Made by a program: the position numbers and the translations under genes
The notes under the pieces: model-generated
Database searches by the model: none
The model's input: only the letters and a program-made list of their open reading frames with translations
Told to the model about the DNA's origin: nothing
Shown here: one piece after another, positions 22,875 through 29,441 of the stretch
How positions within the stretch are numbered: the stretch's first letter is position 1
How the letters are laid out: the number at the start of each line of letters is the position of its first letter
IMG/VR virus record: IMGVR_UViG_3300036846_000276
Location: 1 to 37,622 of that record
Source: a virus
DNA: 37,622 nucleotides
Direction: 5' to 3' (one strand)

Positions 22875-24125
22875 CTACGAGGCGGTCGTGACCTGGGCGA
22901 ATGCGCCGTCGTCCGCAACCTGTGCCTCGAAGCCGCCGATGATGCCGACCTCGAGTCCGCCGATGGCAGGCTCGACGACGCGGAGCTCGACCGGGGCGCC
23001 GGGAGTCTCGGCGCAGAGGAGCGCGTCCGAGTCGCCGACGATGATCAGGCCCGAGTCGAGTCCCCTCGACGGGACGAACCGGAGCGGGCCGACGTTGTCG
23101 CCGCCCACGTTCGTGAACTGCGCGAACGCCGTCGACGTGGTACCGAAGACGTACCAGTACCTGTCGACCGCCATGTACACGGTGTCCGCCGTCCGCTGCG
23201 AGTTCGCGAACACAGCCGCCGCGCCGGCACCGACCGCGGTCATGAAGTCCGCGAACGTCGGCGTCGATCCGATCGTGGTGCCGATGACGTGGCTGAAGGC
23301 CGAGTCGCGCAGGATCGTGGCGGCATCCTGCTCGGTCTTCAGGGCGTAGTCGGCCGCTGCGAGTTGGAACCAGAGATCCAGCGCCGACGGGGTCGACCAG
23401 TTGATGGCCTGCCACGAGAGGTCGCCACCGCCGAGGTACACGGAGGCGGTCGTGGTGACCATGTCGACGTGCATCGCCTGGTTCCCGGCCTCGGTCTTCT
23501 CCGCCGACTGCACGGACACGATGGGCCGCTGGCTGATCTTCGGGTAGGTCAGCGTGCCGCGCTCCAGCGCGACCTTCGTCGCGCTCTCGACGAGCGGGCG
23601 CGAGTCGTTGATGACCTGGAAGATCTGGTCGATGTACTGCGGCGGCGTCAGGCCCGCCACATTCGAGGAGAGCGTGTTCGCCGGCGTCCGCTTGAGCAGG
23701 TTGAGCCGCTCGCGGGCCTTCAGCACCTCGTCGCTGCCCGTCTGGGTCGCGATCTTGGCGCACTCCTCGGATCCGCGGGTGAGGATCATGTCCCGCGCGT
23801 AGGCGGAGAAGGTGCGGTAGACGATGCCATCGCCATCCTCCTCGACCGAGTCCTCCATGCCGACGATCTTCTGCCGCAGGATCTTCGCGTTCTTGATCGA
23901 CTCCCGCGTCTTCTCGATGTCGGACGCGAGGCTGGTCGTCTCGGCGTCGATCTCCTCGACGCGTCCGCGGTACTTCACGATCTGGTCGTTCTCGTGCTCG
24001 TCGAGGGCGGCGCCCTCGCGGGAGTTGACGGCCGCGGTCAGGTCCTCCCACTTCTCCGTGATGACGGAGCGCTCGTCGAGCAGCGTCGCCAGACGGGTTT
24101 CCATCTGGTGCGTCGATGCACTCAT
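22875..24125 (-). CDS. HK97-type major capsid protein
   Basis: A 416-residue protein. Residues about 1-95 are a charged coiled delta domain (METRLATLLDERSVITEKWE, VEEIDAETTSLASDIEKTRE) that should be removed by the prohead protease. The rest follows the HK97 fold, with ERLNLLKRTPANTL, PPQYIDQIFQVINDSRPLVE and SALDLWFQLAAADYALKTEQ. ATG at 24125 is preceded by CGGAGGT. The 125-base gap upstream (24126-24250) holds no convincing gene. Its abundance makes it a likely target of the glycosylation island. Confidence 0.9.
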   Translation of the reverse strand: MSASTHQMETRLATLLDERSVITEKWEDLTAAVNSREGAALDEHENDQIVKYRGRVEEIDAETTSLASDIEKTRESIKNAKILRQKIVGMEDSVEEDGDGIVYRTFSAYARDMILTRGSEECAKIATQTGSDEVLKARERLNLLKRTPANTLSSNVAGLTPPQYIDQIFQVINDSRPLVESATKVALERGTLTYPKISQRPIVSVQSAEKTEAGNQAMHVDMVTTTASVYLGGGDLSWQAINWSTPSALDLWFQLAAADYALKTEQDAATILRDSAFSHVIGTTIGSTPTFADFMTAVGAGAAAVFANSQRTADTVYMAVDRYWYVFGTTSTAFAQFTNVGGDNVGPLRFVPSRGLDSGLIIVGDSDALLCAETPGAPVELRVVEPAIGGLEVGIIGGFEAQVADDGAFAQVTTAS

Positions 24126-24250
24126 GATGCGCGATACCTCCGGTTCGGATTGACACTTGCTTCGCGGCGGGTGTCGATTCCGGGGGTGTCGGCGAGGCCG
24201 GGGTGCCCGTTCGCTCGGGGTGCGCCATGTGCGGGACTGCGTTCACGATC

Positions 24251-25222
24251 TTACTGCGCGGGGGTGCTGTTGTCACTCGATTGGAACGAGGCCAGCAGCT
24301 TCTCCAGCCTCGCCTTAGCGGACGTGCGCTGCGCGTCCGATGCGTCGTTCGGAAATCCCTGACCGATCCGGGACAGCGCGGCCCGGACTCCGTTGACGTT
24401 GATCGTGCCGCTGCCCGGCTCCTTGAATGGAAGGTGGCAGCGGTCCTTGATCTTCTTCGCGCCGGCAGGGTTGAGGTCGATCGCCGCTGCAGAGCAGTAC
24501 TCCTCGGCTGTCGCCCAGCGCGACGCGCTGCCGTCCCACGCCGCCTCCGTGTAGGCGCGGGTGAGCAGGACTGCCATGCCGTCCGGCAGGTCGATGCCGA
24601 GCGCCTGGCAGCGATCGAGCAGATCCTGGTTGACGGGCGGCGGCACGAGCTCCTCATCGACGATCACCTCTTCGCGCAGCGCGAGGATCTCCGCCTTGGA
24701 GTAGGCGGGCCCGATCGCGAGCGCGACCGAGTCCAGGTGCGCCTTCATCCGCTGCATGATCCCCGCCTTCGAGCGCTGCGTCCGGATCGGGACAAACTCG
24801 GCGGAGACACCGTCATAGCCGCCGTCGGCGACGAGCGCGCGAGCGGTGTCGGCCTCGGCCGTGTCGAGGAAGCGGAACTCGGCCTCGTAGCCGCCATTCG
24901 CCTCACGCAGGCTGACCCCGCGGCCGACGATTCCCGTCACTCCCGGCCTCCGCTCCCCGGTCCGGTCGTTGATCGCGTTGTGGTCGGTGCGGAGCCGGAT
25001 CCGGTTCGGCGCCTTCTCGTTCCGGTCGAACACGCCCGGCATGAACTGCTCCTGGTACGGCTTGAAGTCCGGCGGGTCGGCGACCGTCGCGACCTCGTCG
25101 AACGGGACGACCCTGACGTGCAGGTTGCGGCCGTCCAGGGACTGCGACTCGACGGCGAACGTGCGGACCAGAACCTCGCGTCCACTCGTCGCCACGGGGT
25201 TCTCTTCCTGCACTTCCGTCAT
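24251..25222 (-). CDS. HK97-family prohead protease (S78) with C-terminal extension
   Basis: A 323-residue protein. The protease core (about 15-180) shows HVRVVPFDEVATVADPPDFK, PGVFDRNEKAPNRIRLRTDH (His nucleophile partner) and YDGVSAEFVPIR (catalytic Ser). It matures the capsid by cleaving the delta domain. After about 200 a separate domain follows: AWDGSASRWATAEEYCSAAA, IDLNPAGAKKIKDRCHLPFK and GVRAALSRIGQGFPNDASDA. This is a conserved Trp/Asp-rich module seen fused to phage head proteins and may be scaffold-like. The gene is directly coupled to the portal. Confidence 0.85.
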   Translation of the reverse strand: MTEVQEENPVATSGREVLVRTFAVESQSLDGRNLHVRVVPFDEVATVADPPDFKPYQEQFMPGVFDRNEKAPNRIRLRTDHNAINDRTGERRPGVTGIVGRGVSLREANGGYEAEFRFLDTAEADTARALVADGGYDGVSAEFVPIRTQRSKAGIMQRMKAHLDSVALAIGPAYSKAEILALREEVIVDEELVPPPVNQDLLDRCQALGIDLPDGMAVLLTRAYTEAAWDGSASRWATAEEYCSAAAIDLNPAGAKKIKDRCHLPFKEPGSGTINVNGVRAALSRIGQGFPNDASDAQRTSAKARLEKLLASFQSSDNSTPAQ

Positions 25223-26484
25223 CAGTTGCTCCCTCCTATAGCGGTGAGGCGCGGCGCCCCATCCTTCTGTGTCGGCGATGCAGATGCGACCGGCGACGGT
25301 GGTGTAATCGGCGGAGCATCAGCAGCGGCAGCGGCTGTCTGCTCGTCGTCCTTCCCGGTGTCCGCGGGGAAGGCCGTGACATCGGGGTTGATCGGCAGGA
25401 ACGTGTCGGCCGCATCGAGCCACACCCACTGCCCGGACGGGAGCGCCTGGGCGGTCAGGGCGTCGCAGACGCGCTTGCCTGTCGGACGCAGCTCGAAGCG
25501 CCACCACATCTCGCCCAGCATCCCCGGGTTCGTGTAGGTGATCGAGGCCGAGCCGCGCGTGCCGCCGATCGACATGTTGAGCAGCACGGCCGGGATCCCG
25601 AAGGCTGTCGCAAGCGAGAGTGCATTGAACTCCTGCGTCTCGAGCAGCGCCATGTCCTTCGGCGACCAGGACAGCGTCTCGAAATCGAGGCCCGGAGGCA
25701 GCACGGGCGGAGCGCCGCCGCGCGCCATCGTCTTCTCCATCCACTGCGTCTGCAGGCTCGTCGCCTGCTCCGCCGACAGTTTGCGGTTCTCGTCCGTGAC
25801 CTTGAGGACGGCCTTCGGGATCCCGCCCGTGTTCACGTCCATCTCCAGGTTCCCGGCAGCCAGCAGGCCCCAAGCCATCTGCGCATAGGACCTGATGGCG
25901 CTCGAGCCGTGCGCCGAGTTGTAGGCGCCGTAGCCCGGGTTGCGGTCGATCTGGATCACGTCGTCCGGGTTCAGGTTGATGTCGCCGACCTTGTACTGCT
26001 TGATCCCGTCCTCCCAGACGGGCGTGCAGTACTGGGCCGGGACCCGGGTGAAGTTGCGCGGATAGCCGTCCGCGTAGCGGGAGGTGACGTAGAGCAGGCA
26101 GTAGCCCCAGCCGTAGATGTCGGCGATGCAGGCGAAGATCAGGTCGCCGATCCCGTTCGGATAGCCGAGCGGGTCAGGGTTCGACACCCAGGCCGGCTCG
26201 CCGTCGGCCGCGACGTTCGGCGCCTCGAAGCGGACAGGCATCGCCGCGATCTGCTGCGCGTTCATCTGAATGCAGCGATTCGTGATCCAGACGCGATCGG
26301 CGAGCAGGCCGTCTCCGGGCCACCACATCTGCCCCGCCTTGTTGAAGCCGTTCTCCGTCCACCAGCCCGGGATGATCGAGTTCCACAGGGACATGTTCGT
26401 CCCCTCGAGCGGGCCGACATCGCGGCTGAGCAGCGGCCCGGCGAGTCCGCCAGCGGCGCGCGTCACGCGGTCGAGCAACCCCAT
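25222..26484 (-). CDS. Portal protein
   Basis: A 420-residue protein. MGLLDRVTRAAGGLAGPLLS, WITNRCIQMNAQQIAAMPVR, NPDPLGYPNGIGDLIFACIA and PDDVIQIDRNPGYGAYNSAH match HK97-type portals. AFGIPAVLLNMSIGGTRGSA, then ITYTNPGMLGEMWWRFELRP, is the conserved C-terminal core. It forms the dodecameric vertex ring for DNA packaging. Its ATG overlaps the stop of a mini membrane gene (TGATG). The C-terminal 40 residues are Pro/Ala/Ser-rich and probably flexible. Confidence 0.9.
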   Translation of the reverse strand: MGLLDRVTRAAGGLAGPLLSRDVGPLEGTNMSLWNSIIPGWWTENGFNKAGQMWWPGDGLLADRVWITNRCIQMNAQQIAAMPVRFEAPNVAADGEPAWVSNPDPLGYPNGIGDLIFACIADIYGWGYCLLYVTSRYADGYPRNFTRVPAQYCTPVWEDGIKQYKVGDINLNPDDVIQIDRNPGYGAYNSAHGSSAIRSYAQMAWGLLAAGNLEMDVNTGGIPKAVLKVTDENRKLSAEQATSLQTQWMEKTMARGGAPPVLPPGLDFETLSWSPKDMALLETQEFNALSLATAFGIPAVLLNMSIGGTRGSASITYTNPGMLGEMWWRFELRPTGKRVCDALTAQALPSGQWVWLDAADTFLPINPDVTAFPADTGKDDEQTAAAAADAPPITPPSPVASASPTQKDGAPRLTAIGGSN

Positions 26485-26570
26485 CAGCGCCTAGCCACGA
26501 GGTAGCCGAGAACGAAACACACGACGAAGCACACGACGAGCGCCCAGGTTGGAATCGCTGCGGCGAGCAT
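26484..26570 (-). CDS. Mini membrane protein between terminase and portal, 28 aa
   Basis: ATG at 26570 overlaps the terminase stop (TGATG) and the stop overlaps the portal start (TGATG). MLAAAIPTWALVVCFVVCFV, then LGYLVARR, is one membrane helix with a basic end. Such a peptide between two packaging genes is unusual. The double coupling argues it is translated, but its role is unknown. Confidence 0.5.
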   Translation of the reverse strand: MLAAAIPTWALVVCFVVCFVLGYLVARR

Positions 26571-28114
26571 CAGAAGATCTCCAGATCGTCCCGGTTACCG
26601 ATGTCACGATCAACCGCCGACCAGAGCGCAAGCGACGCCGCGATCACCGGGCCCGGATCCGTCCGCGACTTCGAGCGCGACCAGGCGAAACGGTCGACGA
26701 GAGGACGGGTGCACGCACCCTTCACCGAGACGGTCAGTTCCTCCTGGCCGATGTGAACCATGTCGCCCTCTTCGACAGCGTTCGCGAACTGCCCACACGC
26801 ATCCGCGTAATCCCCCGACTTCAACCGCCTGACCGAAAGTCCTGTCCTCTCCTCGACACGCGACGCGACCGTGTTCGCCGGCCCGAACCCGTCACAGACG
26901 AGCTCCACGACATCATGCTTCTCGCACAGGTCGGCCAACCGCGGCGGAACCCAGCCCGTCCCGGCGCCGGAAGTGATCACCTCGACGTGCATCTTCCCGT
27001 TCACGCCCAGGCCGCAGACAACGATCGTCGCGCGGCGGTCAGGGCTGATGTCGAACGCGATGCAGACCGCACCGTCGATCCGAGACTGCGGGTCACAGAC
27101 CAAGGCCCAGCGCTCCATGTCGAACACCGAACTACCCATCAGATCCGTGTCCGGCCAGTCACCCACGCCGAGCAGCTCGACGCAGAAGGCCCGCCTCGGC
27201 ATCGACCGATACTCGAGACGCTCCATGTGGTCGATCGGGACACGGCCGCGCTCGATCGCCCAGTTCACCTTCCGCCACTCGCCGTGATCGGCAGCCACCT
27301 CGTCCGGCACATCGAACGGATGGTCGAAGTCGATCGACCACTCGAAGTAGGCGAGCGCATCGTCACCCTCCAGGCCACGCTCCCGAATCCGGGCCCACAC
27401 AACCGCGTGATCGTGAACCTCCTGGTCGGCCGCGCTACCCGCGTACCACAACTGCGGACCGCGCGGAGCGCTCGAGGCGCGCACCGTCGGCAACATCGTC
27501 CCGTGCGCCCACTCCGAGAAGATCATCGCCTCGTCCAACACCAGCAGACCGACGTCGTCGAACCCTCTCAGCGACGACTTCGTCCGCGTCCTGAACTGGA
27601 GCAGGCTGCCGTCATCGAGCTCGATCTGCTCATCACCGTGCGAGTACTTGAAACCGACCACACGCCGATTCCCGTCCGGGTGCCGGCGCACCCGCTCCAG
27701 CAGATCGTCGTTCTGGCGGATCACCGACTCGCAACGCTGGAAGTGCCGGGCCGACGTCTTGAACTCGTGCGCCGAGTGAACGATGAACCGCTCACCCATC
27801 TCGAACAGGCCGTACAACTCGCGGGCGAGCAACACCTCGCCCTTGCCGTTCTGGCGCGGCGCGTTGAACCCGACCTCCGGCGCAGCCCAGCGACCCGACT
27901 CGTTCAAGCCACCCGACTCCTCGAGCACGAGTTCCTGCTCAGGATCCAGAGTCAGGCCATGCTCGCGCGCCCATTCCACCATCTCCGGGCCGACCGTGTC
28001 GACGCACTCGGGCACCGAGCGGACGCGCGGCGCGACGAGCGCGACCGTGCTCACCAGCGTCTCGAGTTCACGCGCTTCGGGTGCCGCTTCGACGCGCCGG
28101 CCGAGCGATTGCAT
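26570..28114 (-). CDS. Terminase large subunit
   Basis: A 514-residue protein. APRQNGKGE (about 87-95) is the Walker A motif and GLLVLDEAMIFSEWAHG holds Walker B with the catalytic Glu. RTKSSLRGFDD precedes it. The C-terminal half has the RNase H-like nuclease layout with CIAFDISPDRRATIVVCGLG (first Asp) and VVELVCDGFGPANTVASRVE. It packages phage DNA. No separate small terminase is recognisable; the HNH gene that overlaps its start fills that slot. Confidence 0.92.
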   Translation of the reverse strand: MQSLGRRVEAAPEARELETLVSTVALVAPRVRSVPECVDTVGPEMVEWAREHGLTLDPEQELVLEESGGLNESGRWAAPEVGFNAPRQNGKGEVLLARELYGLFEMGERFIVHSAHEFKTSARHFQRCESVIRQNDDLLERVRRHPDGNRRVVGFKYSHGDEQIELDDGSLLQFRTRTKSSLRGFDDVGLLVLDEAMIFSEWAHGTMLPTVRASSAPRGPQLWYAGSAADQEVHDHAVVWARIRERGLEGDDALAYFEWSIDFDHPFDVPDEVAADHGEWRKVNWAIERGRVPIDHMERLEYRSMPRRAFCVELLGVGDWPDTDLMGSSVFDMERWALVCDPQSRIDGAVCIAFDISPDRRATIVVCGLGVNGKMHVEVITSGAGTGWVPPRLADLCEKHDVVELVCDGFGPANTVASRVEERTGLSVRRLKSGDYADACGQFANAVEEGDMVHIGQEELTVSVKGACTRPLVDRFAWSRSKSRTDPGPVIAASLALWSAVDRDIGNRDDLEIF

Positions 28115-28359
28115 GATGCGTGCGCCGGGCCGATGTAGCAGCGCCGGTCATCGGCGTGATCGAGATCCCAGAGCTGGCCGGGAAGGATGCGCTCTCCGCA
28201 GCGGGTACAGGTGCAAAATCCCCCCTGGACGATCGGCCTCCAACGCCGGCGTTCCTGCTGATGGCGAGTTCCATAGCCCCGATTCGTCGTTGATCGTTTG
28301 CGACCGGGCCGAAAAAAGCGTGTCGGGACTAATCTGCCTGGCGGGGTCACGAGTGACAT
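28051..28359 (-). CDS. HNH endonuclease (packaging-associated)
   Basis: CTRCGERILPGQLWDLDHAD, DRRCYIGPAHASCNRSAGA contains the HNH core: CxxC, DLDH (His-Asp) and a later H-x-x-C, as in small HNH enzymes encoded beside the terminase of cos-type phages. The last 64 bases overlap the terminase gene. The start is uncertain: ATG at 28359 is the earliest, with only a weak GGGTG upstream, and a shorter form is possible. In HK97-type phages such HNH proteins act with the terminase in DNA cleavage. Confidence 0.8.
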   Translation of the reverse strand: MSLVTPPGRLVPTRFFRPGRKRSTTNRGYGTRHQQERRRWRPIVQGGFCTCTRCGERILPGQLWDLDHADDRRCYIGPAHASCNRSAGASKRHPKRVNSRRW

Positions 28360-28466
28360 CGCACCCTAAAAAACGCACACCGCGAGACGTGCAAGCGTTC
28401 GAGCGCGCGAGGCGATCTGCAAAGGAGGGATGGTCGCTGCGACAGGTGCAACGGCTCGCAGCATAG
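28353..28466 (+). CDS. Possible plus-strand helix-turn-helix microprotein, 37 aa
   Basis: GTG at 28353 starts VTSHPKKRTPRDVQAFERAR, then RSAKEGWSLRQVQRLAA. The end (EGWSLRQVQRLAA) resembles the recognition half of a resolvase-type helix-turn-helix. It would be the only plus-strand gene. It begins inside the start region of the divergent HNH gene. The codons look reasonable, but an RBS is weak (GGCGGGG) and it may be chance. Confidence 0.35.
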   Translation: MTSHPKKRTPRDVQAFERARRSAKEGWSLRQVQRLAA

Positions 28467-28576
28467 CGCGCGAGCTGCAACGTTCCTAGTGCGGCGCCCT
28501 GGGGCCGGCGAGCTTCGGCCCATACCAGCGCAAAGGAACAGCACGCTTCCGCGGGCTCGGTTCCTTCGGTCTATGT

Positions 28577-28590
28577 CGCTAGGTCTAGCG
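28577..28590. other. Short palindrome at end of microgene
   Basis: CGCTAGGTCTAGCG is a near-palindrome of six pairs around two bases, covering the stop of the 26-residue microgene. The stretch from here to 28466 holds no convincing gene. Confidence 0.3.
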
Positions 28591-28665
28591 CTTCGTCCTC
28601 CCGAGTCTTGAGATGGCCGCGGCGATGACTGCGGTGGCGGTGATGATGTCGGCCGGCGCGCTCAT
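28585..28665 (-). CDS. Microgene, 26 aa hydrophobic peptide
   Basis: ATG at 28665 overlaps the preceding stop (ATGA). MSAPADIITATAVIAAAISR, then LGRTKR, is an Ala/Ile-rich helix with a basic end, possibly membrane-associated. It is third in a run of three microgenes downstream of a promoter. Confidence 0.4.
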   Translation of the reverse strand: MSAPADIITATAVIAAAISRLGRTKR

Positions 28666-28694
28666 GCCTGCGCCACCTTCGCATCGTCGTTCAT
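28662..28694 (-). CDS. Microgene, 10 codons, with start motif
   Basis: ATG at 28694, three bases after the previous stop, reads MNDDAKVAQA and its TGA overlaps the next ATG. The first codons carry the NDDA form of the start-proximal motif. It may be a leader for the next cistron. Confidence 0.3.
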   Translation of the reverse strand: MNDDAKVAQA

Positions 28695-28696
28695 GA

Positions 28697-28792
28697 CTAC
28701 CAGCCCTTCGGCGTCCGCGCGAACCGGACCCAGCAGTAGGCCACGACGCTGAGCGGCGCGGCGAAGATGAGATAGAACGCGATGTGAGACAA
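28697..28792 (-). CDS. Microgene, 31 aa membrane peptide, TTG start
   Basis: TTG at 28792 has GAGGAG at 6 bases upstream. MSHIAFYLIFAAPLSVVAYC, then WVRFARTPKGW, is one membrane helix with a basic C-terminus. It lies 30 bases downstream of the predicted transcription start at about 28822, so it is the first gene of this transcript. Confidence 0.5.
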   Translation of the reverse strand: MSHIAFYLIFAAPLSVVAYCWVRFARTPKGW

Positions 28793-28810
28793 GGTGTCTC
28801 CTCTCGTGTA

Positions 28811-28821
28811 GTGGACTAGAC
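28811..28821. repeat. Inverted repeat, arm 1 (GTGGACTAGAC)
   Basis: GTGGACTAGAC here and GTCTAGTCCAC at 28940-28950 are perfect inverse copies 118 bases apart. Flanking bases are also similar (GAGAG just beyond). Arm 1 lies between the predicted -10 box and the first microgene, so it could be an operator. Confidence 0.6.
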
Positions 28822-28828
28822 GCGAGAG

Positions 28829-28857
28829 ACACTACACCCGGGGGCGGCGCGCGTCAA
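28829..28857 (-). promoter_or_regulatory. Putative sigma70-type promoter
   Basis: TTGACG (28857-28852) and TAGTGT (28834-28829) with exactly 17 bases between them. The first gene downstream is the 31-residue microgene, and the HNH and terminase genes follow, so this may drive the late operon. Confidence 0.5.
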
Positions 28858-28939
28858 GACTTATTTGTGGCCCGGCGACGGCTCGAGCAGCTCGGCGTCC
28901 TGGAGAACGACAACGGCCGGCGCCCTGTCACCTCGAGGT

Positions 28940-28950
28940 GTCTAGTCCAC
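28940..28950. repeat. Inverted repeat, arm 2 (GTCTAGTCCAC)
   Basis: Perfect inverse copy of 28811-28821. It stands in a 300-base stretch (28858-29004) without a gene, in a GC-rich context. Confidence 0.6.
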
Positions 28951-29004
28951 GAGAGGGGGCTTCCGGCCGATGTCGTCTGCGGCGCTTTGTGCACCGGCAA
29001 GCTA

Positions 29005-29082
29005 TCAGAGGACGGCCTAGGTTTCAACCGTCAGAGGCCGGCCTAGGTTTGGCGACTCAGAGCGCGGCCTAGGTTTGGGACG
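29005..29082. repeat. Three 26-bp tandem direct repeats (iteron-like)
   Basis: Units begin TCAGAG at 29005, 29031 and 29057, exactly 26 bases apart, and each contains CGGCCTAGGTTT (29013-29024, 29039-29050, 29065-29076) with the palindrome CCTAGG. The last 7 bases of each unit vary. Evenly spaced units in a non-coding gap of the regulatory region look like an initiator- or repressor-binding array. Confidence 0.75.
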
Positions 29083-29104
29083 AGGTTGACACTCTGCCCT
29101 TTGT

Positions 29105-29134
29105 CCTTGTCCCCTATATATAGGTGGGACAAGG
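29105..29134. promoter_or_regulatory. Palindromic AT-rich element between GGGACAAGG sites
   Basis: CCTTGTCCC (29105-29113) and GGGACAAGG (29126-29134) are perfect inverse copies around CTATATATAGGT. Related TTGTCC/GGGACA copies occur at 29101-29106, 29139-29144, 29169-29177 and 29180-29203. An AT core inside a high-GC genome suggests an origin unwinding site or an operator over a promoter. Confidence 0.6.
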
Positions 29135-29203
29135 TGCAGGGACACAGTGAGCAGGGGTGTGGGACTACCTTGTCCCTGCTTGTCCGAAGATGTCCGGACA
29201 GGC

Positions 29204-29329
29204 TCATGGTCGGGTCTTCTCTCGCGCCTTATCGAGTTGCGCGAGGGTCGCGCGCTCGTCAGGCTTTCCGTCCTTCCAGACGATTTCTGCGGCGTACGCG
29301 TACCTGTCAGCGCAGCGATGACACGCCAC
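29204..29329 (-). CDS. Possible small protein with CxxC motif, 41 aa
   Basis: GTG at 29329 starts MACHRCADRYAYAAEIVWKD and the frame runs to TGA at 29204. The GC-rich third positions favour it over the other frames. It overlaps the GIY-YIG-like ORF by 23 bases. CHRC suggests metal binding. RBS is weak; could be a remnant. Confidence 0.4.
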   Translation of the reverse strand: MACHRCADRYAYAAEIVWKDGKPDERATLAQLDKAREKTRP

Positions 29330-29441
29330 TCCGACGCCGACTGCGTACCTTGAAGCGAGCGCTCGGGTTGCATGTGATCCCGACGTACAGCAGGAGATCG
29401 TCCTTGTCGTACATCCGGTAGAGCGCGTGTGGTTCGTTCAT
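29307..29441 (-). CDS. Truncated GIY-YIG-type protein, 44 aa
   Basis: ATG at 29441 overlaps the ATPase stop (ATGA). MNEPHALYRMYDKDDLLLYV, then GITCNPSARF, contains the N-terminal GIY-YIG core (LYR...LYVGIT..P..R), but the usual 40-50 further residues with the catalytic Glu are absent. It ends in RSRRRSGVSSLR. Two downstream frames do not restore the domain convincingly. Probably a relic, or a frameshifted gene. Confidence 0.5.
   Translation of the reverse strand: MNEPHALYRMYDKDDLLLYVGITCNPSARFKVRSRRRSGVSSLR

Noticed and set aside
24126-24250. Small gene upstream of the capsid
   Set aside because: An open stretch with GTG exists but its sequence continues into the capsid gene in another frame and lacks convincing coding character. 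Only the capsid RBS (CGGAGGT) is clear.
22413-24362. Plus-strand ORF of 649 codons opposite the capsid gene
   Set aside because: High-GC shadow of the capsid and its neighbours. It has an Arg/Asp/Val-rich composition, no family motifs and no RBS logic, while the minus strand holds an obvious capsid and prohead protease order.
26549-28138. Plus-strand ORF of 529 codons opposite the terminase
   Set aside because: Shadow of the terminase gene; Arg/Asp/His-rich without motifs.
29086-29120. Plus-strand promoter TTGACA with TATATA
   Set aside because: The spacing is 23 bases, too long for sigma70, and no gene follows on the plus strand.
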